DNA of 43,300 nt. Origin: Patescibacteria group bacterium (GTDB taxonomy: Bacteria; Patescibacteriota; Minisyncoccia; Phycocordibacterales; Phycocordibacteraceae). Below the pieces are notes generated by a model that was given only the letters and a program-made list of their open reading frames with translations, searched no databases and was not told where the DNA came from. Below, in pieces: positions 34,241 to 43,193 of this stretch. The stretch's first letter is position 1, and every line of letters starts with the position of its first letter. Where the stretch lies: positions 1-43,300 of the forward strand of contig SCVI01000039.1 of assembly GCA_004296925.1 (NCBI GenBank), written 5' to 3'. Both the position numbers and the translations under genes were made by a program.

Positions 34241-34417
34241 GTCGTCCATCCATCTGCGGGAAAGTGCTTCCGTGTCAGTAAAAATTTGTGAAATAGATTT
34301 GAGATCTATTTCAATCCTGATGTATTCCGGATATTTAATTTTCAAAGTTCAGGATGGGCAGAACCGGGCGCGTCTAAAACATACACGCAACCGAACACCA
34401 AGTACGGGAGTTCACCT

Positions 34418-34423
34418 ATTATA
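34418..34423 (-). promoter_or_regulatory. Possible -10 element for the S-layer transcript
   Basis: TATAAT on the minus strand without a good -35 hexamer. If used, the leader is about 545 nt. The stretch 34241-34685 otherwise shows two short palindromes (34290-34312 and GTTAAGAGCTCTTAAC at 34496-34511) and no convincing gene. Confidence 0.25.
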
Positions 34424-34685
34424 CGTTCCAATATCAACTTCGAGAGATGACACCGAAGACGCATATGTGGACAACATAGACACGAAAAGTCCCCTGTTAA
34501 GAGCTCTTAACGCCTATGTAGGCTTATTGCATTCCACCCATTAATAATACCAGCGAAACCCTTATAAATCAATACATACCCCCTACTTTGCGACACCACA
34601 CAAAAACATATAAAAGGTGTGTTTAGAGTTAAAAATACTGAAGTCAAAACGGACACAAATACGCGAAAATAATGACCTTGAAAAC

Positions 34686-35429
34686 TTAGGCTTTCTTATA
34701 GGTACTCCATCGTCTCTCGCCTTCCTTTATAAGTAGCCCATCACGGACCATTGAGAGTAATTCTCTTTGAATTGTCTTTTCGCTGTACTCAGGCATAGCG
34801 ACAGAAACGTCTTTAATTGAAATAGGTCTTTCTGACATAAGGTTAAGGACAGATTGTTTCCTATCAGATTTGATTCCTGATGAGTCTGCACCAATTCTAA
34901 TTTTTCTTACAGATACATTATCTGTCCTTTTGAATGTCCTTGATGGTTGTCCTATAGAACTTCCCTCTTGATTTGGCTGCTCATCTCCTATGGTGTCTTT
35001 AATACTTGCACTCTTCGTGACAATACTTTCCTGTCTCTCTCCAACAAATGTTGCCAAGGATGCATACTCATCACAGATGAGTTTTGCATTCATAGGAGAT
35101 ATAAGTCCGCCCGATTGAGCCGTCTCAAGGATGCTGGAAATTTCAACGCACTTTGCACTAAAAAAATCGACGCCGGGTCCATTCAATTTATCTTTGTCGG
35201 TCGAACAATTTATAAGGTCAAGTGCGCACGCTCTAAGACGTGTCCTTATAGGTTCTTCGGGAGACAAAAAGCCAGTTATGACATAAAGGGCAGAAGCAAG
35301 TCTCTCGGACTTACGGACAACAAATTCTTGGTTTTCATTCTTAAGGAGAGATTTAATACCTGAACTGGAGTAGACTTGCGATGTCTTAGAAGTAAGTCCT
35401 TTTGAGTTGTCTTTAAAGCTATTGGACAT
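34686..35429 (-). CDS. Protein with C-terminal winged-helix DNA-binding domain
   Basis: 247 aa. A helical N-terminal domain (about 35-130) and a polar linker (about 145-180) precede a DeoR/MarR-like winged helix at 187-247: RKQSVLNLMSERPISIKDVS, YSEKTIQRELLSMVRDGLL (recognition helix), then RRWSTYKKA. Not membrane-bound. It lies upstream of the S-layer gene on the same strand across about 820 nt of non-coding DNA; it could regulate that gene, but this is inference. The start is ATG 35429. Confidence 0.65.
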   Translation of the reverse strand: MSNSFKDNSKGLTSKTSQVYSSSGIKSLLKNENQEFVVRKSERLASALYVITGFLSPEEPIRTRLRACALDLINCSTDKDKLNGPGVDFFSAKCVEISSILETAQSGGLISPMNAKLICDEYASLATFVGERQESIVTKSASIKDTIGDEQPNQEGSSIGQPSRTFKRTDNVSVRKIRIGADSSGIKSDRKQSVLNLMSERPISIKDVSVAMPEYSEKTIQRELLSMVRDGLLIKEGERRWSTYKKA

Positions 35430-35673
35430 ATTTTATGGACGCCATGTCTCTAATTAAAGGTCATTGTATCTCTAAGACAAGCCCTATTGCAAGGAACATT
35501 CTTTAGGGTCTCTTGTAGCAGTTCTCTCCCAATAACCTGCACCACAGTAAATATGTGATGTTTTGAAAAGATGGATATGGCGGAACTTACACAATCAGAG
35601 AGTCTTTATTTTTTGATTTCAATTTCGCCTTTTGCACCAACATAGTTTTCTGCAAGCGTGTTAAAATCCACGA

Positions 35674-37842
35674 ATGGCAAGGAAAAAATCATCGAAAAAA
35701 AAGTCGGAGAAATCTGGCTTTACACTTCCTTCTCTCTCACTCAATTTACGACCCGAAACAGCAAATAGTATCCGTGCAATTTTAACCCTTTTTATCGGTG
35801 TGATTTTCTTGTTTGCACCACTTGGAAAAGGCGGCGCTGTCGGTCGTTTTTTATATGATTCGCTCAGCACATTTTTAGGTGTTGGATATTTTCTCGTTCC
35901 TATATCTTTATTTTTTCTTGGCGCAGGACTCTTCCGTGATCGAGAACACAGAGGTTTCGTTGGAGTTCGAGTCTTTGGAACCAGCATTCTTTTTCTTGCA
36001 GGAATCGGACTTCTTTCTCTCGTAGGAAATCTTGGAGGCATTCTTGGTGGATGGGTGTCTGGTCCTTTTGTGTCACTCTTTGATTTTACGCTCGCTCTAA
36101 TTCTATTAAGCGGTATTGCGCTTGTTGGCGGACTCCTTACACTCGACACACCGCTTTCTGTACCAAAATTCGCAGCACCTTCATTCCTCTCTTTCATGCG
36201 AAAGAAAAAAGATGACACTGAAGACGACTTTGAAATCACAGGAGTTCCAGAAGAAGAACCAAGCCAGACTCCAGAGAAGATAGAAAGAAAACCTGAGAAA
36301 AAACAGAAACCAGAAAAGATCGAGGAGGTTGAAGCAGGATTTGTATTTTCACCTACGGGCGACACCTATAATCCCCCACCAGTTTCATTATTAGATAGAG
36401 ATAAAGGAAAGCCAGACAGTGGCGACATTAAAGCGAATGCTAACCTCATTAAACGAACATTACAAAACTTCGGCATTACCGTTGAGATGGACGAAGTATC
36501 TGTGGGGCCAACTGTTACTCGTTACGCCTTAAAACCTGCAGAAGGAGTGCGACTTCAGAAGATTCTTTCTCTCCAAAATAACTTGGAGCTTGCTCTCGGT
36601 GCCACCCACCCTATTCGTATTGAGGCACCTATCCCAGGTAAATCGCTTGTAGGTATTGAGGTGTCTAACATGAAAAAAGCGACCGTGGGATTAGGCTCGC
36701 TTATTTCGGAAGAGAAGTTCCAAAACAACCAGCGCCCTCTCACTATTGCACTTGGACGTGACATCGTAGGCACTTCTCACTTTGCGAACATTGCAAAAAT
36801 GCCACACCTTCTTATTGCAGGCGCAACCGGTGCTGGTAAGTCTGTATCCATCCACGCGCTTATTACTTCACTTCTCTATCGAAATGGCCCTGCAGCGCTT
36901 CGCTTCATCATGATTGACCCAAAGCGAGTAGAACTAACTGCATACAACCCTATTCCTCATTTGCTTACTCCAGTAATTACTGACCCAAAAAAGGCCATCC
37001 TCGCATTAAAGTGGGCAGGCAAAGAAATGGAGCGCCGATATAATTTGCTAGAGAAGCACGCTGTGCGAGACATTCAGTCGTACCACGAAAATATTGTTGC
37101 AAAATCTCAGAAATCAAAGAGTAAAGATGACGAGGAGCAGGTAGATCAAATGCCCTACATCGTTATTGTGCTCGACGAGCTCGCCGACATTATGCAGACA
37201 TACCCGCGCGAACTTGAATCAGCAGTTGTACGGCTTGCGCAAATGAGTAGAGCGGTTGGTATCCACCTCATACTTTCAACACAACGCCCTTCGGTGAATG
37301 TTATTACCGGACTCATTAAAGCGAACGTGCCCGCACGCATCGCGCTTCAAGTGGCATCTCAAATTGATTCACGAACCATTCTGGATTCTGCTGGTGCAGA
37401 AAAACTCCTTGGCGCTGGCGACATGCTCTACCAATCAGCTGATATGCCAAAACCACACCGTATCCAAACTGCATTCATTTCAGAAAATGAAGTAAAAGAG
37501 ATCGTAGAATACATCCGCAAGCACAACGAACCAACGCTCGACGGCATTGCCCTCTCAGGCCCTGCTACAGAAACTCCGAACGCAATATTCTCAGCATCCC
37601 TTGAAGAAGATGATAACGACGACGAACTCTTCCAAGAAGCAAAACAGATTGTTGAAGAAGCAGGCAAGGCATCAACCTCATACCTTCAAAGAAAACTCCG
37701 CATCGGATACGCGAGAGCCGCTCGCCTCATGGACGTCTTAGAAGAGAAAGGGGTCATAGGCCCAGCAGACGGTGCCCGCCCTCGCGATGTACTCACAAAC
37801 GCAGGTACGACCCCAGAAGAGGAAGATAATGACACCGTATAA
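35674..37842 (+). CDS. ftsK: DNA translocase FtsK/SpoIIIE
   Basis: 722 aa. Four N-terminal membrane helices (about residues 28-165), an acidic/basic linker (180-230), the motor domain and a C-terminal gamma winged helix. Walker A is GATGAGKS (about 383-390), Walker B-like DELADIM follows, and QRPSVNVITGLIKANVP is a family signature. The gamma domain (STSYLQRKLRIGYARAARLMD) reads chromosome polarity sequences. FtsK pumps DNA during division and activates dimer resolution. It overlaps the next gene by 14 nt. No Shine-Dalgarno before ATG. Confidence 0.96.
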   Translation: MARKKSSKKKSEKSGFTLPSLSLNLRPETANSIRAILTLFIGVIFLFAPLGKGGAVGRFLYDSLSTFLGVGYFLVPISLFFLGAGLFRDREHRGFVGVRVFGTSILFLAGIGLLSLVGNLGGILGGWVSGPFVSLFDFTLALILLSGIALVGGLLTLDTPLSVPKFAAPSFLSFMRKKKDDTEDDFEITGVPEEEPSQTPEKIERKPEKKQKPEKIEEVEAGFVFSPTGDTYNPPPVSLLDRDKGKPDSGDIKANANLIKRTLQNFGITVEMDEVSVGPTVTRYALKPAEGVRLQKILSLQNNLELALGATHPIRIEAPIPGKSLVGIEVSNMKKATVGLGSLISEEKFQNNQRPLTIALGRDIVGTSHFANIAKMPHLLIAGATGAGKSVSIHALITSLLYRNGPAALRFIMIDPKRVELTAYNPIPHLLTPVITDPKKAILALKWAGKEMERRYNLLEKHAVRDIQSYHENIVAKSQKSKSKDDEEQVDQMPYIVIVLDELADIMQTYPRELESAVVRLAQMSRAVGIHLILSTQRPSVNVITGLIKANVPARIALQVASQIDSRTILDSAGAEKLLGAGDMLYQSADMPKPHRIQTAFISENEVKEIVEYIRKHNEPTLDGIALSGPATETPNAIFSASLEEDDNDDELFQEAKQIVEEAGKASTSYLQRKLRIGYARAARLMDVLEEKGVIGPADGARPRDVLTNAGTTPEEEDNDTV

Positions 37843-38230
37843 ACCAATTAGTGCTCGACCTCCAAAAGTAGTACTGATACTCATCAGCACCACACTCGCC
37901 ATCATTATTGGATACAGCGTCTATGCCGCATTCCCCTTTCTTGAGGGTCCTTCATTGAAAGTAAAGGCGGTGGCGTCAGACAATAACTCAACCCTCATTC
38001 AAGGTGTTACAAAAAGAGTCTCCTACCTCGATATCAACGGCAAGGCCATCTCTATTGGGGAAGACGGTTTATTCTCAGCTGAACGCACGTACCCCACAGG
38101 GTATAATGGGATAACCGTAACGGCACGAGACAGATTTGGAAGAAGTATCACCAAAGAACTCTCAATTTTAGTAACAAATAATCAGCACACCGAGGCGACA
38201 ACCACATATGCAAAAAAAGAAAACATCTAA
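37829..38230 (+). CDS. Membrane-anchored Ig-like domain protein
   Basis: 133 aa from ATG 37829 (overlapping ftsK by 14 nt); a start at 37772 would lie deep in ftsK and is rejected. One transmembrane helix (about residues 15-35, [20 protein letters not shown]) precedes a small beta domain with an Ig/Big-like pattern: [18 protein letters not shown] and [18 protein letters not shown]. Probably extracytoplasmic and attached to the membrane. It overlaps recA by 23 nt. The cluster ftsK-this gene-recA is tightly coupled. Confidence 0.7.
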   Translation: MTPYKPISARPPKVVLILISTTLAIIIGYSVYAAFPFLEGPSLKVKAVASDNNSTLIQGVTKRVSYLDINGKAISIGEDGLFSAERTYPTGYNGITVTARDRFGRSITKELSILVTNNQHTEATTTYAKKENI

Positions 38231-39230
38231 AACTGAAAAACCAAAAATCGATACATCGAATACAATTGATGAGACGATCAACAGCATCAAAACGAAGTTT
38301 GGTGATGAAGCAATCACCACGCTCGGCATGCGACCAAAAACAGGCATTGACGCAATTCCTACTGGCTCTATTGGACTCGACTGGGCGCTCGGCATTGGTG
38401 GAGTACCGCGAGGACGTATTATTGAAATTTTTGGCCCTGAATCGTCAGGTAAAACTACTCTCTCCTTACACATTGTCGCTGAAGCTCAAAAGAAAGGTGG
38501 TGTATGCGCATTCATCGACGCAGAGCATGCGCTCGACCCTGAATATGCGAAAAGACTCGGAGTAAAAATCGACGATTTGATAGTTTCACAACCAGACACT
38601 GGTGAACAAGCGCTCGATATTACCGAATCTCTCATTCGTTCTGGAAAAATTGATGTAATAGTAATCGACTCAGTCGCTGCGCTCACTCCAAAAGCAGAAA
38701 TTGAAGGCGACATGGAAACACAGCACGTGGGACGACAAGCGCGCCTTATGTCTCAAGCGCTTCGCAAAATGACAGCTATCGTCGCTCGTTCAAAAACTAT
38801 TGTTATCTTCATCAACCAAATCCGCATGCAGATAGGTGTGATGTTTGGTAATCCTGAAACTACTCCAGGAGGAAAAGCGTTGAAGTTCTACACTTCAGTT
38901 CGCCTAGATATTCGACGTATTGCTCAAATTAAAAAAGGCGAAGAGGTGGTGGGAGGAAGAGTGCGTGTAAAAGTAGTGAAGAACAAAGTGGCAGCGCCAT
39001 TCCGTGCCACAGAATTTGACCTCATGTACAACGAAGGTATTTCAAGAGAAGGAGAAATTATTGCACTTGGCGAAAAATACGGAATTCTTACAAAATCCGG
39101 CACTTCTTATAAGTACGGCGATGAGTCGCTTGGTCGCGGATATGACGCCACCCGTACCTTCCTAAAAGAAAATCCAAAAGTTTCAAATGACCTATTGAAA
39201 CAAATCCGCGTCAAATTTACAGAGCTCTAG
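38208..39230 (+). CDS. recA: Recombinase RecA
   Basis: 340 aa, the typical size. Walker A GPESSGKT at about residues 76-83, Walker [13 protein letters not shown], the L1 region [20 protein letters not shown] (20-residue extract) and the L2 region [20 protein letters not shown] are all present. RecA coats single-stranded DNA for recombination and SOS induction. A short basic N-terminal extension ([11 protein letters not shown]) is present. It follows the Ig-like gene with a 23-nt overlap. Confidence 0.98.
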   Translation: MQKKKTSKTEKPKIDTSNTIDETINSIKTKFGDEAITTLGMRPKTGIDAIPTGSIGLDWALGIGGVPRGRIIEIFGPESSGKTTLSLHIVAEAQKKGGVCAFIDAEHALDPEYAKRLGVKIDDLIVSQPDTGEQALDITESLIRSGKIDVIVIDSVAALTPKAEIEGDMETQHVGRQARLMSQALRKMTAIVARSKTIVIFINQIRMQIGVMFGNPETTPGGKALKFYTSVRLDIRRIAQIKKGEEVVGGRVRVKVVKNKVAAPFRATEFDLMYNEGISREGEIIALGEKYGILTKSGTSYKYGDESLGRGYDATRTFLKENPKVSNDLLKQIRVKFTEL

Positions 39231-39259
39231 ACCGCAGAGACGCTACGTACTTCTAAGTA

Positions 39260-39583
39260 TTACTGTACTGAAAGTTGTGCGTTTTTGTGACGAAGTCCAT
39301 CCACCATACTCCAACCCACAATAAAGGTTGAGGCGATTGCGGTAAGTTGCACAGTCACTGTAGTGCTCAAAAATGCCACGACGCTGAAACGTACGAGCCC
39401 AAGAAGACCGTTTACTTGTAAAGCATTCTCGATAACGTTTGGGAGTGACACCGAGGAGATGAGTGCAAAAAGGAACACTAGAACAGCCGCAATACGTACA
39501 GGCATACTTGTGAGCTGTCTCGCTACATACATAACGTAGACCGAGCGCATGATTCTTTTTCGTAATTCTTGTTCTGATGCCAT
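39260..39583 (-). CDS. Small membrane protein next to sigma factor
   Basis: 107 aa with three hydrophobic segments (about 30-48, 58-75 and 78-95). It begins 17 nt after the stop of the ECF-like sigma gene in the same direction, the usual place for an anti-sigma factor. No recognised zinc-finger anti-sigma motif (HxxxCxxC) is seen, so any regulatory role is inference. The stretch to recA (39231-39259) is empty. Confidence 0.55.
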   Translation of the reverse strand: MASEQELRKRIMRSVYVMYVARQLTSMPVRIAAVLVFLFALISSVSLPNVIENALQVNGLLGLVRFSVVAFLSTTVTVQLTAIASTFIVGWSMVDGLRHKNAQLSVQ

Positions 39584-39600
39584 ATAAAAATACTATCCTA

Positions 39601-40227
39601 CTAATTATCTACTGAACCTATAATAGTGCGCAACACTGCCTTTGCTCGATGGACCCGTGTTTTTACAGCCGGCACACTGATATTAAGTCTTTCTGCAATC
39701 TCCGCGTATGGTAGATCTTCAATGAAAGCGAGCGTGAGTATTTCTGCTACATCCTTCGGTGCTTTCTCTAACCCTTTTTCTATTACTTCTCGAGCGTACG
39801 CTTGGTGACCCTCTTTGTGAGGTTCAGAAGTATCGGCGAGTGATTCATAGTGCTCTGTCGTAAGTTCAGCTACCCTACCGCGCGTTCGTGCCATTTTACT
39901 GTAGTGAGTACGCGCCACGTTCATAAGAATAGTGAGCGACCATGCGCGAAATGAACCATTTTCTCCTTTAAAACGTGGTGCGAAGCGGTAAATACGAATG
40001 AAAGTTTCCTGCACTACATCCTCGGCTTTATCAGTATCCCCCACCACAGCGCGAGCGCGATTAAGAAATTGTGATTGATACCGCGCCACCAACATCTCGA
40101 AGGAGCTTGGTCGTGACAGTGATGCCAAAAGTAATTCCTCATCCGAAAGCGTCAGTTCGTTCTGTACGTCCATATCGAAGTATTCCCTCGATAGTACCGC
40201 CGACTTAGTGATTTGAACAGCTTTCAT
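39601..40227 (-). CDS. Sigma-70 family (ECF-type) RNA polymerase sigma factor
   Basis: 208 aa with only regions 2 and 4, as in ECF factors. Region 2: FEMLVARYQSQFLNRARAVV and KAEDVVQETFIRIYRF. Region 4: LPYAEIAERLNISVPAVKTRVHRAKAVLR, the helix-turn-helix binding the -35 element. It directs RNA polymerase to a special promoter set, probably under envelope or stress signals. The first 20 residues are non-conserved; ATG 40227 is kept. It is followed closely by a small membrane protein. No Shine-Dalgarno. Confidence 0.9.
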   Translation of the reverse strand: MKAVQITKSAVLSREYFDMDVQNELTLSDEELLLASLSRPSSFEMLVARYQSQFLNRARAVVGDTDKAEDVVQETFIRIYRFAPRFKGENGSFRAWSLTILMNVARTHYSKMARTRGRVAELTTEHYESLADTSEPHKEGHQAYAREVIEKGLEKAPKDVAEILTLAFIEDLPYAEIAERLNISVPAVKTRVHRAKAVLRTIIGSVDN

Positions 40228-40334
40228 GTATCAGTTATAGTTAGCTCTCGGCGCACCTTGCGCCTTTATATATACTAATTAAAGGAGTTCGTGGTTTCAT
40301 AACCCTCCTCCCTATCAGCTATAACCTAATTCCA

Positions 40335-40910
40335 ATGTCAGTACTTTCATACAACGAAATAGTTCCTAAAAAAGTAATTGTCTACGAAGGACAACCATGC
40401 GAAGTACTTTCTTCGCATGTGTTTCGTAAACAACAACGAAAGCCAGTCAACCAAACAAAACTCCGTGGTCTTAAAACAGGTAAAGTGCTTGAAATATCTT
40501 TTCACCAAAACGAAACGGTACTCGAAGCCGATACGGAAAAACGACCTGCCAAATTTATCTACAAAAATAAAGGGGAAATTTGGTTCACTGACCCTGATGA
40601 TCCAAAAAATCGATTCCAGGTTGCAGAGGCGCTATTGAACGAAAAGGCAAAATATCTGAAACCAGACCTAGTTATTGATCTCTTATTTTGGAACGAAGAA
40701 ATTATTGACGCAGACTTCCCCATCAAAATGGAGTTTAAGGTAACGGAAGCTCCCCCATCAGTGAAAGGGGCAACTGCACAAGGTGGTAACAAGGTAGTAA
40801 CGATAGAGGGTGGCGCGACAATAAACGTACCTATGTTTATTAATGAGGGAGATATTGTTCGTATCAATACTGATACTGGAGAGTATACTGAGCGCGTAAG
40901 TAAATCATAA
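40335..40910 (+). CDS. efp: Elongation factor P
   Basis: 191 aa. EF-P frees ribosomes stalled at polyproline. It aligns without gaps with E. coli EF-P over the first 43 residues; the loop that carries K34 in E. coli (KPGK-G) reads RKQQRKP here, so the tip residue is Q34, with R35 and K36 beside it. The KOW-like and two OB-like domains are intact, ending with FINEGDIVRINTDTGEYTERV. No EpmA/EarP gene lies nearby. Upstream is CTATAACCTAATTCCA, no Shine-Dalgarno. Confidence 0.96.
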   Translation: MSVLSYNEIVPKKVIVYEGQPCEVLSSHVFRKQQRKPVNQTKLRGLKTGKVLEISFHQNETVLEADTEKRPAKFIYKNKGEIWFTDPDDPKNRFQVAEALLNEKAKYLKPDLVIDLLFWNEEIIDADFPIKMEFKVTEAPPSVKGATAQGGNKVVTIEGGATINVPMFINEGDIVRINTDTGEYTERVSKS

Positions 40911-40925
40911 GGGGGCCTTTCTGCT

Positions 40926-41076
40926 CTGCTCAGTTCAGAAATGAAAGTGTGCTTTCATTTCGCTCGCTCTACGTCGGCAGTAATAACAACGCATGGGAAG
41001 GCGTTTTTGTTTCAGCCATCCTCGGCTCGGAAATGAAAACTAAGAAGCTTTCATTTCCCTCGCTCTACGTCGGCTG
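40926..41076. repeat. Two tandem hairpin repeats after efp
   Basis: Copies at 40926-40980 and 41013-41076 share GAAATGAAA/TTTCATTTC arms and CTCGCTCTACGTCGGC. The outer stems differ but remain paired (CTGC/GCAG and CAGCC/GGCTG), so the structure is conserved rather than only the sequence. Confidence 0.6.
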
Positions 41077-41088
41077 TAAAAGCATAAT

Positions 41089-41115
41089 AAAAAATCCCCC
41101 AATGGGGGATTTTTT
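41089..41115. terminator. Bidirectional terminator between efp and rpsR
   Basis: AAAAAATCCCCC-aat-GGGGGATTTTTT ends both convergent units; the rpsR stop is 3 nt beyond on the minus strand. Confidence 0.85.
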
Positions 41116-41117
41116 AA

Positions 41118-41309
41118 TTATCGAGCTATGTACGGGAGAAGTCCCATGAAGCGAGCTCTCTTGATAGCTTCTTCAATCTTGCGTTGATGGCTCGCAGGGA
41201 CGTTCGTGCGGCGCGATCCTTGGATACGTGCGTGAGGTGTCATAAAAGTACGCAAATACGCTACATTTTTGTAGTCTACGAACTTTGGAAGGCTTGGCAT
41301 TGTTGTCAT
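41118..41309 (-). CDS. rpsR: Ribosomal protein bS18
   Basis: 63 aa; binds with bS6 on the 30S platform. FVDYKNVAYLRTFMTPHARI and RRTNVPASHQRKIEEAIKRAR (quoted as two parts) match the family. Either ATG 41309 or 41300 could start it. rplI (bL9), which normally follows, is absent; a terminator follows instead. It is last in the rpsF-ssb-rpsR unit. Confidence 0.96.
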   Translation of the reverse strand: MTTMPSLPKFVDYKNVAYLRTFMTPHARIQGSRRTNVPASHQRKIEEAIKRARFMGLLPYIAR

Positions 41310-41329
41310 AAATGTATATTTGAAATTAA

Positions 41330-41782
41330 TTAAAACGGAATATCGTCTGGGCTAATTTCTTCGCTAGGATACTCGATATCTGCTCCTTTGGCTACCCCAC
41401 CAGAATTTGGTGAAACAGGAGCTCCTTGACCGCGTACTTCGTCAGAAGAACCTCCGCCGGTCTTTGAACCAAACTGTACGCGATCAGCAACAATCTCGGT
41501 GCGATATTGTTTCGTGCCGTCCTTCTCCCACGAACGTGTTTGAAGACGTCCCTCAACAAGAACCTGCTGACCTTTCTTAAGGTATTGCGCACATGTTTCT
41601 GCTTGGCGACCAAACACAACAATGTTGTGGAATTCTGTTGCCTCTTTCTTCTCACCGTTTTGGTCTTTCCAAACACGATTCGTTGCAACTCCAAAAGAAG
41701 TAACACTTGCTCCTGAAGGAAGCGCTTTCAGTTCAGGGTCTCGTGTGAGATTACCTGCAACGAAAACTTTGTTTAAATACAT
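41330..41782 (-). CDS. ssb: Single-stranded DNA-binding protein
   Basis: 150 aa. The OB-fold begins MYLNKVFVAGNLTRDPELKA and has FHNIVVFGRQAETCAQYLKK and VEGRLQTRSWEKDG, all family signatures. A Gly/Ser-rich linker leads to the acidic tip PDDIPF, which recruits replication and repair proteins. It coats single-stranded DNA. It lies between rpsF and rpsR as usual. Upstream TTTCAAGCATTTAACT has no Shine-Dalgarno. Confidence 0.97.
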   Translation of the reverse strand: MYLNKVFVAGNLTRDPELKALPSGASVTSFGVATNRVWKDQNGEKKEATEFHNIVVFGRQAETCAQYLKKGQQVLVEGRLQTRSWEKDGTKQYRTEIVADRVQFGSKTGGGSSDEVRGQGAPVSPNSGGVAKGADIEYPSEEISPDDIPF

Positions 41783-41800
41783 AGTTAAATGCTTGAAAAA

Positions 41801-42334
41801 TTACTCAGCAACCTTAGAGTCTTCAGTTTCAATGGTTTCAAGGGCTTCATCGAGAGCAACATCTGAAACCTCTCCTTCTCCGTCTGCTTCACGTTTTGGT
41901 TTATCAATAGAACCTGTTGGTCCAAGCGGAGTTTCAACAGCGCTCAAAGCTGAGGCAACTGCATCTTTATCAGTGATAACAATCAAAGAGCGTAATACTG
42001 AAGGATGTTCATCTAGCATTATTTTAAGCTTTGCAATTCCTTTACGTGGTGCCTCAAAAGCAACCCAACCAAAGTATGCTCGGTCAAAGTTCGTCAATTT
42101 TCCTGACACTCGTTTTGAGATAGAGTATGCAAGCTCAAGACTTGATGGAAATCTATCTCCAACAAATTCTCCGCCTTCTTTCTTAATAGCTTCCATTATT
42201 CCTGACACGGTACTTGTAACCTCCTCTTCTGAAAGAGTAGGGAGAAGATGGTAGCCAACTTCATATACGTTAGTTCTAACGTCGTTCACGTCGCTCTCCA
42301 TGCCGATTTCGAGTTCATTTACCTCTGTTTCCAT
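41801..42334 (-). CDS. rpsF: Ribosomal protein bS6 with extended acidic tail
   Basis: 177 aa; E. coli bS6 is about 131. The core begins near residue 23 (YEVGYHLLP) and includes RVSGKLTNFDRAYFGWVAFE and SLIVITDKDAVA. The C-terminal 45 residues are acidic (ADGEGEVSDVALDEALETIE) and extend beyond the core; a 20-residue N-terminal extension is also acidic. It partners bS18 on the 30S platform. Upstream of ATG is ACCTCCTCAAACA, i.e. the opposite of a Shine-Dalgarno. Confidence 0.93.
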   Translation of the reverse strand: METEVNELEIGMESDVNDVRTNVYEVGYHLLPTLSEEEVTSTVSGIMEAIKKEGGEFVGDRFPSSLELAYSISKRVSGKLTNFDRAYFGWVAFEAPRKGIAKLKIMLDEHPSVLRSLIVITDKDAVASALSAVETPLGPTGSIDKPKREADGEGEVSDVALDEALETIETEDSKVAE

Positions 42335-42383
42335 TGTTTGAGGAGGTTACCATATCTGTTTTTAAGAAGCAATTGCTCGTCTT

Positions 42384-43193
42384 TCAGACATTTGATGGCG
42401 TAAAGACTCTGAGGGCATTTTGAAGCACTTTCTCTCTTGTTTCCTCAACATCAACTCCCTTAATACCCGCTATCGCTTCCACAACATATTTCACATAATG
42501 AGGCTCATTTCTACTCCCTCTAAAAGGTACCGGTGTTGCAAAAGGAGCGTCTGTCTCGGTAAGTAGCATAGAAAGAGGTGCAAATCGGACAACGTCATCA
42601 TAATCATGTGTAAACGTAAGCACTCCTGTAAACGACGTAGTGAAGCCGATTTCATAAAACCTCCGTGCTACTTCTACATTTCCTACAAAAAAATGCACGT
42701 TCCCTCGAAGCTTCTCCCCCACTTCCCGCACACGTGCTTCTAGTACGTTCAGAATGTCTTCATATGCATCAACAGTACCTTTTGTTGGTCTGCAGTGAAT
42801 CATGAGTGGTTTATTGTATGTAATGGCACACTCCATTTGTTTCTCAAACTCAGCCTGCTGTCGTTTTTTCTCAGTATCCAAGTCCCCTACTAATCGATAG
42901 TAGTCATACCCACATTCGCCTATACCAATAACTTTTGGGTTTACCAAAAGTTCCCGATACTCACTTTCCACAAACTGTTCTTTAGGTGCGTCCGTTGGAT
43001 GCAACCCTACAATCGAATAGAAATTATCTTTGCCTTCCCCAAAACGTACCGCTTCTTTAGAGGTCGCGAGATTTACTCCAACGGTTGCTGTTAAGACACC
43101 GTTCTCATACATGCGCATTAGTACGGCATCAATATCGCTTTCGTAATCTTTAAACGTTACGTGCGAATGAACATCAAAATACTTTGGAATCAT
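42384..43193 (-). CDS. tatD: TatD-family metal-dependent deoxyribonuclease
   Basis: 269 aa TIM-barrel hydrolase. Metal ligands: H9 and H11 in DVHSHV, E in GIGECGYDYYR, H in MIHCRP, and D in TETDAPFA; the family order is intact. TatD enzymes degrade or repair DNA 3' ends. The ATG at 43193 overlaps the TGA of the upstream gene (ATATGA), so the two are translationally coupled. Followed by rpsF after a 50-nt gap. Confidence 0.92.
   Translation of the reverse strand: MIPKYFDVHSHVTFKDYESDIDAVLMRMYENGVLTATVGVNLATSKEAVRFGEGKDNFYSIVGLHPTDAPKEQFVESEYRELLVNPKVIGIGECGYDYYRLVGDLDTEKKRQQAEFEKQMECAITYNKPLMIHCRPTKGTVDAYEDILNVLEARVREVGEKLRGNVHFFVGNVEVARRFYEIGFTTSFTGVLTFTHDYDDVVRFAPLSMLLTETDAPFATPVPFRGSRNEPHYVKYVVEAIAGIKGVDVEETREKVLQNALRVFTPSNV

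Noticed and set aside
34272-34544. Plus-strand 90-codon frame upstream of the S-layer leader
   Set aside because: No recognised motif, crosses two palindromes, and no start signal; kept as non-coding.
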